A stretch of 64,000 nt of DNA from Sphingobacteriales bacterium (GTDB taxonomy: Bacteria > Bacteroidota > Bacteroidia > Chitinophagales > Chitinophagaceae): the NCBI GenBank assembly GCA_016200915.1, contig JACQDV010000096.1, positions 61,740-125,739 of the forward strand, given 5' to 3'. The translations under genes were made by a program, and so were the position numbers. The notes beneath the pieces were generated by a model that did no database searches, was not told the DNA's origin, and saw only the letters and a list, made by a program, of their open reading frames with translations. This document shows, in pieces, positions 53,629 to 61,450 of the stretch. Within the stretch, counting starts at the first letter, position 1; the number at the start of each line of letters is the position of its first letter.

Positions 53629-54567
53629 TTATGCTACTACAAAACTGTCTTTCATCTTGTCAAGCAGCTTTGTTTCAATCATCTTTTGGGCAAGATGTAT
53701 CATGTTTTTGAAAGCAACAGCAGTAGAAATACCGTGACCAATAATAACAGGTTTGCTTACACCCAGCACAGGGGTGCCACCGTAGTTTTCAAAGTAGAAA
53801 CGCTTAAAATACTCATCTTCCTGCAGGTTGCGCTTAACGGCAATGTCATACATCGACTCGGCAAGTTTAAGAATTACATTACCGGTAAATCCTTCGCAAA
53901 CCATTACATCTGCTTTGTCAAAGAAAATATCTCTTCCTTCAATATTGCCAATAAAGTTGATTTGTTTATTTTCTTTCAGCAGGGGATAAGCGGCCTGGGC
54001 TAAAATATTTCCTTTACCTTCTTCTTCACCAATATTAATCAAACCAACTTTTGGATTCTCTACTCCTAAAATTGTTTGCGCATATAAACTACCCAATACA
54101 GCAAACTGTAGTAAATTCTCCGGTTTGCAATCAGCATTCAATCCAACATCTAATAACAAACCATAACCACCAGTTACTTTTGGAACAACGGTAGAAATGG
54201 TTGGGCGAAGTACACCTTCAATTGCTTTGATGCTAAATAATGCGCCAACGAGCATGGTACCTGTATTACCGGCACTAATAAAAGCATCAATCTTTCCGGA
54301 AGCTAATAAATGAAAACCTATGCTGATGGAAGATTTGGGTTTTTCCCTGAGAGCCTTGGTGGGATGTTCGTGCATGCCGATAACTTCAGGTGCATGCACT
54401 ATAGAAATTTGCGGACTGTCAAAGTCTATAAATGACTTTACCTGCTGCTCATCACCGATTAGCGTTAAATGAACTGACGGGTTATTCGTTTTTAAAAACT
54501 CAGCAACACCCTTCACAGCTTCCTGTGGAGCATAGTCGCCACCCATCATGTCTAATCCAATTTTCAT
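53629..54567 (-). CDS. plsX: Phosphate acyltransferase PlsX
   Basis: A 312-residue protein starting IGLDMMGGDYAPQEAVKGV, with DAFISAGNTGTMLVGA, LLDVGLNADCKP and VCEGFTGNVILKLAES, all PlsX signatures. It makes acyl-phosphate from acyl-ACP for phospholipid synthesis on the inner membrane face. It follows rpmF in the widespread DUF177-rpmF-plsX order. The end IIGHGISTAVAFKNMI is intact and the length is slightly short but normal for Bacteroidota. The fabH gene often found next is not present; the sugar operon begins instead. Confidence 0.96.
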   Translation of the reverse strand: MKIGLDMMGGDYAPQEAVKGVAEFLKTNNPSVHLTLIGDEQQVKSFIDFDSPQISIVHAPEVIGMHEHPTKALREKPKSSISIGFHLLASGKIDAFISAGNTGTMLVGALFSIKAIEGVLRPTISTVVPKVTGGYGLLLDVGLNADCKPENLLQFAVLGSLYAQTILGVENPKVGLINIGEEEGKGNILAQAAYPLLKENKQINFIGNIEGRDIFFDKADVMVCEGFTGNVILKLAESMYDIAVKRNLQEDEYFKRFYFENYGGTPVLGVSKPVIIGHGISTAVAFKNMIHLAQKMIETKLLDKMKDSFVVA

Positions 54568-54606
54568 TAGCAGCAGGTAAGTACTGTTATAATTACAATT
54601 GACTAA

Positions 54607-54801
54607 TTACGCTTTGGCAGGAGCTTTTTCAGCTACCACTTTGCCTTTGTAGTAAAGTTTACCTTCACTAACATGTGCACGGTGACGAACATGTGTTTCA
54701 CCGGTTGTGCTGTCAGTACTCAACGTAACTTTCTCCGCTTTGTAATGTGTTCTTCTTTTCGCACTGCGTTGTTGTGAGTGCCTCCGTTTTGGATTTGGCA
54801 T
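54607..54801 (-). CDS. rpmF: Ribosomal protein L32
   Basis: A 64-residue basic protein that begins PNPKRRHSQQRSAKRRTHYK, the L32 signature. It lacks zinc-ligand Cys residues, so it is the C-minus form. It sits between DUF177 (10 bp upstream) and plsX (39 bp downstream), the conserved order in many bacteria, and is part of the 50S subunit. Confidence 0.96.
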   Translation of the reverse strand: MPNPKRRHSQQRSAKRRTHYKAEKVTLSTDSTTGETHVRHRAHVSEGKLYYKGKVVAEKAPAKA

Positions 54802-54811
54802 AACCTATTTT

Positions 54812-55351
54812 TTAATTGTCTTTTAATTTATCAAGACCCTTCCAGATGGGGTTCTTTATTTCATTTTCGGCCGGGTTTAGCTTCTTCAGCTTTTCCAGCA
54901 CTTCTTTGTTACACATTGGTCCGCCCATTTCTTCTTCACTGCACATCTTCTGCATCGGCAGACTCAGATTTACAAACTCATACAACCAACCTTTTACATC
55001 AATATGGCTTTCCGTTCTGCTTATATAATATACATCCGGGTCGCCTTCTTCTTCATTCATCTCTTCGGGGTTCTCCACCATCTTCACCAGTATCTCAAAC
55101 TCATCCCACAGTTCAAACGGGATGTTGTTTCCGCAGCGGTCGCAGGCTGTTTCCACTTTTCCGCCCACCTCAAATTTTAAAATGAGGAAGGAGGTATGTT
55201 TATCCAGCGTCATGCTTACATGAGTATGAGCATTGTTAAAATCCTGCTCGCCAAACTCCGCAAAGAACTTATCATCCAGGTCATACACATACTCATGAAC
55301 CCCGGGCTTTAACCCTACAAACGCTATTTCAAACTCACGGCGGTGGCTCAT
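54812..55351 (-). CDS. DUF177 (YceD-like) protein
   Basis: A 179-residue protein with the DUF177 pattern: TACDRCGNNIPFELWDEFEI in the middle (Cys pair CDRC), then YDVKGWLYEFVNLSLPM-type and KMCSEEEMGGPMCNKEVL near the end with two more Cys. The family is linked to 23S rRNA or ribosome accumulation and is usually encoded next to rpmF, as here. A promoter-like -7 box lies 22 bp upstream of its start. Confidence 0.88.
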   Translation of the reverse strand: MSHRREFEIAFVGLKPGVHEYVYDLDDKFFAEFGEQDFNNAHTHVSMTLDKHTSFLILKFEVGGKVETACDRCGNNIPFELWDEFEILVKMVENPEEMNEEEGDPDVYYISRTESHIDVKGWLYEFVNLSLPMQKMCSEEEMGGPMCNKEVLEKLKKLNPAENEIKNPIWKGLDKLKDN

Positions 55352-55372
55352 GGCGTTTTTTTAAAGAGTGTG

Positions 55373-55380
55373 CAAAGGTA
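55373..55380 (-). promoter_or_regulatory. Candidate -7 box for DUF177-rpmF-plsX
   Basis: On the minus strand this reads TACCTTTG, an exact match to the Bacteroidota -7 consensus TAnnTTTG. It is 22 bp before the DUF177 ATG, giving a leader of about 15 bases. A TTG at the -33 distance is not clear, so support rests on the -7 box and position. Confidence 0.5.
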
Positions 55381-55533
55381 AGGCAAAGGAATGAAAAATA
55401 AGGGATTGAAAGCGAAGAAATTTTGCCCATTTTAGGGTGGATAAAGATAATTTAACCGGCTGAAGTGCAGGAATTTGGCTGCATTGGCGTCGCACTCTTC
55501 AACGGAAGGGCTTCTTTTTGGCTGTGAAGGAGT

Positions 55534-55565
55534 AAACCTAACAGGTTTTGAAACCTGTTAGGTTT
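55534..55565. repeat. Perfect 15-bp inverted repeat near toxin-antitoxin promoter
   Basis: AAACCTAACAGGTTT (55534-55548), a 2-base centre, then AAACCTGTTAGGTTT (55551-55565) form a perfect inverted repeat. Its right end abuts the candidate -33 box of the toxin-antitoxin promoter. It may be an operator bound by the antitoxin, or a copy of a dispersed palindrome family. Confidence 0.8.
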
Positions 55566-55596
55566 TGCGATAAACTAAAAAGAAAAAGTAAATTTG
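55564..55596 (+). promoter_or_regulatory. Candidate promoter of toxin-antitoxin operon
   Basis: TTTG at 55564-55567, a 21-base spacer, then TAAATTTG at 55589-55596. Both match the Bacteroidota -33/-7 consensus. The antitoxin ATG is 20 bases further on. Confidence 0.6.
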
Positions 55597-55615
55597 GGTA
55601 TAAAATCAACTTAAT

Positions 55616-55837
55616 ATGACAGCAATAGCTTTGCGAAAAAAATTGGTGGATTACCTGCAGGTGGCTGATGAAAAGAAGTTGAAAGCTATTTATACTCTTT
55701 TGGAAGATGATATTGAGCAAACGGGCCATATCAGCATTGAACAATACAATAAAGAAATTGATGAAGCCGAACAGGAGTTTAAAAACGGTGAATATATTTC
55801 ACATGAAGCCATGAAAAAGAAAATCAGGCAATGGTAA
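55616..55837 (+). CDS. Antitoxin of RelE/ParE-type pair
   Basis: A 73-residue acidic protein. An N-terminal helical part (ALRKKLVDYLQVADEKKLKA) is followed by the charged NKEIDEAEQEFKNGEYISHE region seen in small Bacteroidota antitoxins of this type. The first half may bind DNA and the second half wrap the toxin. It overlaps the toxin gene by 7 bp, which couples their translation. No named family signature beyond this arrangement is certain. Confidence 0.75.
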   Translation: MTAIALRKKLVDYLQVADEKKLKAIYTLLEDDIEQTGHISIEQYNKEIDEAEQEFKNGEYISHEAMKKKIRQW

Positions 55838-56136
55838 AAAAGCCTTATCAATTAGTTTGGACTAAACGTTCTGAAAAGAACATGTTTTCCATTTATAAAT
55901 ACATCAGTAAAGATTCGCCTCAAAATGCTGCTAAAGTGATTAATGCTATTGTGACAGCAGTTGAAAAAGCAACAGGTAATCCCGAAATTTATGCGCCTGA
56001 TAAATACAAACGTAATAATGATGGCAGCTACCGGGCTTTTGAAAAATATCATTATCGTTTAACTTACAGGTTTTCTAAAACAATTATTCGTGTGCTTAGG
56101 GTTAGGCATACTAGTATGGAGCCTAAGGATTATTGA
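55831..56136 (+). CDS. RelE/ParE-superfamily toxin
   Basis: A 101-residue basic protein. It has the RelE/ParE fold pattern: LVWTKRSEKNMFSIYKYISK at the start, helices with DSPQNAAKVINAIVTAVEKA, then the beta-strands YRAFEKYHYRLTYRFSKTII and VLRVRHTSMEPKDY. Whether it is an mRNA interferase (RelE-like) or a gyrase poison (ParE-like) cannot be decided from sequence. It overlaps the antitoxin stop by 7 bp. Confidence 0.83.
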   Translation: MVKKPYQLVWTKRSEKNMFSIYKYISKDSPQNAAKVINAIVTAVEKATGNPEIYAPDKYKRNNDGSYRAFEKYHYRLTYRFSKTIIRVLRVRHTSMEPKDY

Positions 56137-56163
56137 AATCACATTTATAATTTGCCCCTTTGA

Positions 56164-57255
56164 ATGAACGCAAAGAAACTCCTTAAAATATCCGGACTTG
56201 TTTTGCTGCTGGCATTAGCCATATTTATTAATATAGTCTCCAACGATAAAGACTGGATTGAACATCATTATTCAACAAGCATATTTCCTAAAATAGCTCA
56301 ACTGTTCAGAACATTATTTGGCTGGAGCCCAGTAAGCATTGGTGATTTACTTTATCTGGTTGCAGGAATTTATTTCGCCATCAAATTGGGAAAGTTTATT
56401 TATAAACTTTTCAAAAGACAAATTAACCGGAAAGAGTTTTTTAATTCAACAGGCAAACTCACCGTTATTTTATTAATTATATATGTATGGTTCAATCTTG
56501 CCTGGGGTTTAAATTATAACCGCCGTGGAATGGCTTACCAGTTGAGATTAGATGTTCAAAAATATTCATTGGATGAATTAAAAAGTTTGGATTCTGTTCT
56601 GCTGCAAAGAGTGAACAGCACCAGTACTTCATTGGGGAATTTGGATATACATCAGTTAAAAAGCAAAGAAATATTTAACCGGGCTAAAGAAGCTTATGTG
56701 CATTTGGATGGAGCATTACCAATCATTCAATATAAACGTGGAAGTATGAAACCGGCTATTTGGGGAAAGCTGGGAAATTATTTTGGATTTCTTGGCTATT
56801 ACAATCCTTTCACCGGTGAATCACAAATCAATACTACTATTCCAAAATATACGTGGCCTTTTGTTGCCTGCCATGAAATTGCTCACCAGGTTGGTTATGC
56901 AAAAGAAAACGAAGCCAACTTTGTTGGTTATCTCGCTGCCGCAAAATCAACCGACACATTATTACATTACTCTGCTTACATGGACATGTTTTTATATGCC
57001 AATTCAGAATTGTATATGAAAGATTCTGTTACTGCAAAAGCAAACTTTAAAGCAATGTCACCTAGAGCAAAGAAAGATTTGAAAGAATATTTTGATTTCA
57101 GAAAAAATACAAAGAACCCAATTGAACCATTTATTAATATTTTCTATCACTATTTTTTAAAAATGAACAGTCAGCCTAATGGATTGGATACTTATAATGA
57201 AGTAACCGGTTGGTTGATTGCCTACCGGAAGAAGTTTGGAGCAGATGCTTTGTAG
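56164..57255 (+). CDS. DUF3810 membrane metallopeptidase-like protein
   Basis: A 363-residue protein. Three N-terminal membrane helices (about 7-25, 55-75 and 95-115) are followed by a soluble domain. It has the zinc-protease motif HEIAH in FVACHEIAHQVGY, followed by KENEANFVGYLAA with the third-ligand Glu, as in gluzincins. This fits the DUF3810 family, whose substrate is unknown. It starts 28 bp after the toxin gene but is probably independent of it. Confidence 0.87.
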   Translation: MNAKKLLKISGLVLLLALAIFINIVSNDKDWIEHHYSTSIFPKIAQLFRTLFGWSPVSIGDLLYLVAGIYFAIKLGKFIYKLFKRQINRKEFFNSTGKLTVILLIIYVWFNLAWGLNYNRRGMAYQLRLDVQKYSLDELKSLDSVLLQRVNSTSTSLGNLDIHQLKSKEIFNRAKEAYVHLDGALPIIQYKRGSMKPAIWGKLGNYFGFLGYYNPFTGESQINTTIPKYTWPFVACHEIAHQVGYAKENEANFVGYLAAAKSTDTLLHYSAYMDMFLYANSELYMKDSVTAKANFKAMSPRAKKDLKEYFDFRKNTKNPIEPFINIFYHYFLKMNSQPNGLDTYNEVTGWLIAYRKKFGADAL

Positions 57256-57429
57256 CTCCAAAACTTTTAAAGTATTGGATTGGTTTGCTCACTATATTTT
57301 CCTTAGTGAAATCAATAACACGACTCTGGGTTACCCTTTCATTATATCAATTGGATGAGTTTTAATCTTAGATTATGCTATCCGGAAGTTGAATGATTAG
57401 GCTTGACTAATTCTATGTTTAAGCACACA

Positions 57430-57868
57430 TTAATAAGAATTGTTTTCAGATATGATAAAATTCTTTTTTGCAAATTCAATTTTGATTCTCTCTAAAAATG
57501 GAACGTTATAGCCATTCTGCTTTGCTGGTGTGAAAATATCTGATCTTGAGATTATGTAATTTTTTATCTTATCTGCTATTGAATTAAGTTCCTTGGTATC
57601 ACATGATACTTTAATATCATTTACGGTTGCGTTTTTACTTAACTTTATAGTCATGTAAATAATTTTTTTTAAAAGATTGCTGCGTTTTAAAAATTTCTGC
57701 TTTTAATGAGTCTTGGAATTTTTCGATACCATCTTTGAAAACAGGCATTACTTCAGTTTTAATAAAGTATATTTCCTCATCCTGGGAGGAACTCACTGTA
57801 TCATTAATTACCTGACCAACACATAATTAGGTTACAAAGCAGAGAAACATAATTATGGAAATGCGCAT
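57430..57868 (-). pseudogene. Broken TonB-C-terminal-domain secreted protein
   Basis: From the ATG at 57868 a signal peptide starts MRISIIMFLCFVT, but codon 14 is TAA (57827-57829). The same frame then continues with LCVGQVINDTVSSS and YFIKTEVMPVFKDGIEKFQD, and ends at 57635. The rest is in another frame, from about the A8 tract (57663-57670, T8 on plus) to 57430, with MTIKLSKNATVNDIKV and FTPAKQNGYNVPFLERIKIE. Joined, the pieces match the TonB C-terminal domain (FxGG region, VxVxFxV strand, WxPAxQNGxxV end) of small secreted Bacteroidota proteins, about 146 residues. One stop plus one frameshift in a homopolymer indicate a decayed gene. A sequencing error could explain only one of the two. 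Confidence 0.65.
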
Positions 57869-57895
57869 ACGACTTAATTTGGAATTGTAAGATAA

Positions 57896-58432
57896 TTAAA
57901 ACTTATTCTTCCACATCATACTTTCAACTGGCTTATCAGGCTGACTGCTGTATTTGGCATTTTTCTTTTGATTGTATTTGATTTCAATTTCACCTTCCAC
58001 AGGAAAATAAATCAATTGTCCAATCGGCATTCCTTTATAAACTTTCACCGGTTGCTTAACAGATATCTCCAATGTCCAGTTACCGCAGAAACCCACATCG
58101 CCTTTACCGGCAGTTGCATGTATATCTATTCCCAAACGACCTGTGGATGATTTTCCCTCGAGAAAAGGAACATGAGCATGTGTTTCCGTGTATTCGTCTG
58201 TAACACCCAGGTAAAATATGTGCGGATATAAAACGATTCCTTCATCGGGAATTTCAAAATGTTCTATGTGATTATGCTTTTTGGCATCAATCATATGTTC
58301 TTTATAAGTAGCCAGCGTTTTACCTAAGTGTACATCGTAGGAATTACTGCCGAGGCATTCTCTGTCGTAGGGTACAATTTTGATGGTTCCTTTTTCAATC
58401 TCTTCTAAAATCCGCTTATCAGATAAAATCAT
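57896..58432 (-). CDS. dcd: dCTP deaminase
   Basis: The start was set at the ATG at 58432 (MILSDKRILEEIEKGTIKI), which gives 178 residues, the normal Dcd length; the longer open frame to 58603 is not needed. Motifs: SNSYDVHLGKTLATY, FLEGKSSTGRLGIDIHATAG (active-site Ser, Arg and the uridine-binding stretch) and CGNWTLEISV with the catalytic Glu. It converts dCTP to dUTP for thymidylate synthesis as a trimer. It diverges from the phosphopantetheinyl transferase gene across 114 bp. Confidence 0.95.
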   Translation of the reverse strand: MILSDKRILEEIEKGTIKIVPYDRECLGSNSYDVHLGKTLATYKEHMIDAKKHNHIEHFEIPDEGIVLYPHIFYLGVTDEYTETHAHVPFLEGKSSTGRLGIDIHATAGKGDVGFCGNWTLEISVKQPVKVYKGMPIGQLIYFPVEGEIEIKYNQKKNAKYSSQPDKPVESMMWKNKF

Positions 58433-58546
58433 TGTATGTGTCTTAATTTTGATGAATTGGAGAATAATCCGCCGTAGCTTATTACAACTTAATATTGTAT
58501 TATGCATTTGCAAAGGCGGATGCAATCTATAATCTAAATTCATCAC

Positions 58547-59176
58547 TTGCCGCTGATTTATCAACATAATATCAACGAAACAACAAAAGCCGGCATCTGG
58601 CATATAGAAGAGCCGGAAGAATATTTTTTGAGTAAAGTGCCTTTAAAGAAGGATGTATTGCATCCGCATAAAAGATTACAGCATTTAGCAGGCCGGAGTT
58701 TATTACCTGCATTGTTCAGCGATTTCCCATTAGAAGAAATTTTAATTGCTGATACCCGCAAACCATTTTTAGAAAATGAAAAATATCATTTCTCTATTTC
58801 TCATTGCGGGGATTATGCGGCCGCCATAGCCAGCAGTACCAACAGGGTGGGAGTGGATATTGAACTGGTAACTTCCAAAATAGAAAGAGTAAAGCATAAA
58901 TTTTTATCAGCCGAGGAATTAGGTTTTGTATCGCATCATAAACCCATCCCTGAAATGTTAACTATGCTTACAGTGATGTGGAGTATGAAGGAAGCAGTTT
59001 TTAAATGGTATGGTGATGGCGAAATGGATTTTATAAAACATATGCAGATACAACCTTTTGTCTTTAATACAGAGGGTGGAACAGTGGATGTACAATTCTT
59101 AAAAAGTAATAATAGCCGGCTTACACTACATTACCGGCATTTTGATAGTATTGTTATGTCGTGGGTTATCAGTTAG
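58547..59176 (+). CDS. 4'-phosphopantetheinyl transferase superfamily protein
   Basis: A 209-residue Sfp-type protein. The magnesium and CoA residues appear in RVGVDIELV (Asp, Glu) and MWSMKEAVFKWYG (Glu, Lys), with FSISHCGDYAAA before them. It transfers phosphopantetheine to carrier proteins. The start is a TTG, since no in-frame ATG precedes the conserved part. It ends 2 bp from the convergent DUF2130 gene. Confidence 0.9.
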   Translation: MPLIYQHNINETTKAGIWHIEEPEEYFLSKVPLKKDVLHPHKRLQHLAGRSLLPALFSDFPLEEILIADTRKPFLENEKYHFSISHCGDYAAAIASSTNRVGVDIELVTSKIERVKHKFLSAEELGFVSHHKPIPEMLTMLTVMWSMKEAVFKWYGDGEMDFIKHMQIQPFVFNTEGGTVDVQFLKSNNSRLTLHYRHFDSIVMSWVIS

Positions 59177-59178
59177 AG

Positions 59179-60381
59179 TTATTCAATTAAATTATTATCT
59201 CCATCTTCCAGTAAATTTAAATCAACATTATCCATTCCTGAAATACCTTCAATAGAACCACGGATGTGAGCTGCATTCAGCAATACTTTGTCCAACTGTT
59301 TTTCTCTTGCTTTCCACAATTTCTCCATAGCATCTCTTTCTTTTTGAATGGAGAGTTTCATACTCATAAAACCTTCTCTTATCGCTTTCCATTGCTCAGC
59401 AAATTCGCTGCTGGTCAAATAGGTATAGAGCATATTCATTTTATCGCCTTTATTCTCCTGGTTTTTGCCGGCATTAAAAACTTTAATGATGCCATCCCGT
59501 AACATATAAGCCACGGCTTTCACCTGTTCGGGCTCAAACTTACAGATCCATACTCCATCTTTTTCACCAAAGCTCTCTACTTCCTTAGGCATGGCCTGTG
59601 TAACTATCACTGCCACATCAGCACCCTGGCTGCGCATATCGGCTTTTAGTTTTTCAATCCAGTCGTTGCTGAAGGAAGTGGTGCGTTTACTTTCATAAAT
59701 GATCTTTCCGCATTCCTGTCCAAAATTGTTCCGCACAGTTTGAATACAATCGGCGCCACGAACACCTTTACCCACTTCGTTTATTATATCAAACGGGAAA
59801 GCACTTTTCAGCAGTTCTTCCAATGCCAGTTCCTGCACCTCACCTTGTAACTGCATTGAACCTTGTTCTGCTTTTCGCTTCATTTCTTCAATTAACTTTT
59901 TTTGATCTTCGAGTTGCTTTTGTAACTCTTTTGCCTGGAGTTGAAATTCTGTTTCTTTTGCAGCGATACGCTGTTCTTCTAATTTACGGATGTCCGCTGA
60001 AAGCTTTTCCCTTTCTTCCTGTAATTTTTTTTGAACAGAGAGTTCCAGTTCAGCTTCTTTGTTTTTTAGCTCCTGTTCTTTTTGTAAAAAATTCAGTTGC
60101 TGTTTACGGGCATCTTTTAATTTTTCTTCGTATTCGGAATTATTTTTTTCCAGCATCCGAAGTTTATTTTCAAAATCAGCAGCTATGGATTTGCGTAAGG
60201 ACTCTTCTGCAGTTTTTTCAATTTTATTTTTTTCTTCTGCCAGTTGCGAGTCAAATTGTTTTTGTTTTTGCTGCTGCCACTCCATCATTTTGCTGCGGAG
60301 CTCTTTTTCTACTTCTTCTCTAAATATTTCTGTAGGTTCAAACTGGTGACCACAATTAGGACATTTAACAGGTGTTGCCAT
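59179..60381 (-). CDS. DUF2130 coiled-coil/nuclease-like protein
   Basis: A 400-residue protein. A zinc ribbon at the start (VKCPNCGHQFEP) is followed by a long coiled coil (about 20-190, rich in Glu/Lys/Gln). The C-terminal DUF2130 domain (about 190-350) contains GADCIQTVRNNFGQECGKII and IYESKRTTSFSNDWIEKLKA, the Glu-Ser-Lys of a PD-(D/E)xK-like fold. The family is of unknown role and is often listed near RmuC-like nucleases. No partner is suggested by the neighbours. Confidence 0.85.
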   Translation of the reverse strand: MATPVKCPNCGHQFEPTEIFREEVEKELRSKMMEWQQQKQKQFDSQLAEEKNKIEKTAEESLRKSIAADFENKLRMLEKNNSEYEEKLKDARKQQLNFLQKEQELKNKEAELELSVQKKLQEEREKLSADIRKLEEQRIAAKETEFQLQAKELQKQLEDQKKLIEEMKRKAEQGSMQLQGEVQELALEELLKSAFPFDIINEVGKGVRGADCIQTVRNNFGQECGKIIYESKRTTSFSNDWIEKLKADMRSQGADVAVIVTQAMPKEVESFGEKDGVWICKFEPEQVKAVAYMLRDGIIKVFNAGKNQENKGDKMNMLYTYLTSSEFAEQWKAIREGFMSMKLSIQKERDAMEKLWKAREKQLDKVLLNAAHIRGSIEGISGMDNVDLNLLEDGDNNLIE

Positions 60382-60428
60382 TCACTTCTTTTTTACAAAT
60401 TAATTAAAATAAACAGAGAGAATAAAAT

Positions 60429-61088
60429 CTATTCGGAAGATATAGATGCAGAGTTCTGGTATTGACGATTAGCAATTAAATAAAAAAGTACATCTACTAT
60501 AGTTTTTAAGATGGTAAAAAAGGTAAAGGCCGATACTCCAATAAAGGCCGGTAATAAAATGGTAAGATGCATGGGGATGATACGCAAATACGGGAGCATG
60601 AACATGGTACCAATATTACCGGGAACCCCGGCAAATTTTGTTTTACGCTGAATAAATGTGATAAGCAAACTCATAAAGAAAATGATTACACTCAATACAA
60701 AGAAGTTGAACTCAAATTGTCCCGGTGCTTTTACAAAAGCGAATAAAAAAATGATATAAACAAGATGAAAGAACCCATAATGGAAGAGAAAGAAAAAAGC
60801 AGCACAACCTTTAGCTCTTGCATCGCTTACTGATTTACCATCTTCATTCCAACTGCCGGGGACTACTTTTTGCAGGGTGATAATATCTAAAAAATTAAAT
60901 AGCCCAATCAATATACTTTGAGCCCAGTAAATCCATAAAATAGTTTTAAAAGTCTCAGGATGCCTAAGCTGATAATAAACAAGAAAAAGATTCCAGAACA
61001 GCAGCGACCAGAAACCAATATCGGTTAAAAATGTACTTTTTTTCAAGGCAGTAATTTTAAATTGTGACAAATATGGGAATAGTCTCAT
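60429..61088 (-). CDS. Multi-pass membrane protein, DUF6498-like
   Basis: A 219-residue protein with about six membrane helices, including TDIGFWSLLFWNLFLVYY, ILWIYWAQSILIGLFNFLDI and FFVLSVIIFFMSLLITF. A loop carries WNEDGKSVSDARAKGCAAFF. It resembles the DUF6498 family, whose function is unknown. It lies 47 bp upstream of the DUF2130 gene and may be co-transcribed with it. Confidence 0.7.
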   Translation of the reverse strand: MRLFPYLSQFKITALKKSTFLTDIGFWSLLFWNLFLVYYQLRHPETFKTILWIYWAQSILIGLFNFLDIITLQKVVPGSWNEDGKSVSDARAKGCAAFFFLFHYGFFHLVYIIFLFAFVKAPGQFEFNFFVLSVIIFFMSLLITFIQRKTKFAGVPGNIGTMFMLPYLRIIPMHLTILLPAFIGVSAFTFFTILKTIVDVLFYLIANRQYQNSASISSE

Positions 61089-61450
61089 TTTAATGCAAAA
61101 TCATTGATTGATACGGTATTGCAAAAAATAACCATATAGTGTTATTGTTTTTTTTTATTAATAAGTTATACGTTTGTTATATATTAGAGATTATTATAAC
61201 TCTTTCTGAATCGCTTACCACTTGCTTCAAATCCAATCCAAAGCCCCAATTTCCTATCCCAATTTCCTTCTATGTGGTTTTGTTTAGAAAAATTTTCAAT
61301 AGTATTTTTTATTAATCTGCCCCTTGTTACCTAAATCTCTTTTCCTCTCAAAAACTTCAACTGCTACCCTTTGACGTGATGTTTCGATTGCTTTAATAAC
61401 AGCATTGTTCAAGTTTGTGTTCTATTTATTTTAATAATAAATCATCTGTT
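61089..61450. other. AT-rich intergenic region before the repeat-protein gene
   Basis: This 362-bp stretch has no convincing ORF or RNA gene. It is AT-rich at 61141-61200. It holds one exact TAnnTTTG match (see the promoter entry) and otherwise no palindrome or repeat that I could find. It separates the divergent membrane-protein and repeat-protein genes. Confidence 0.5.
61145..61176 (+). promoter_or_regulatory. Candidate promoter upstream of repeat-protein gene
   Basis: TTG at 61145-61147, a 21-base spacer, and TACGTTTG at 61169-61176 match the Bacteroidota -33/-7 pattern. The ATG at 61451 is about 270 bases downstream, implying a long leader, so assignment is uncertain. Confidence 0.35.

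Noticed and set aside
54778..55185. A 135-codon plus-strand open frame over rpmF and DUF177
   Set aside because: It is antisense to two conserved genes in a classic operon, and the sequence has no recognisable features.
57256..57429. Possible terminator TCACTA/TAGTGA after the DUF3810 gene
   Set aside because: The stem is only 6 bp and AT-rich, with no T-run after it on the plus strand.
57430..57654. The 74-codon frame as an independent small gene
   Set aside because: It begins in the middle of a TonB C-terminal-type domain whose first half is in the adjacent frame, so it is better explained as part of a broken gene.
59823..60323. A 166-codon plus-strand open frame inside the DUF2130 gene
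   Set aside because: It is the reverse of a Glu/Lys-rich coiled coil, which gives a false hydrophobic Leu/Phe-rich frame resembling membrane helices.
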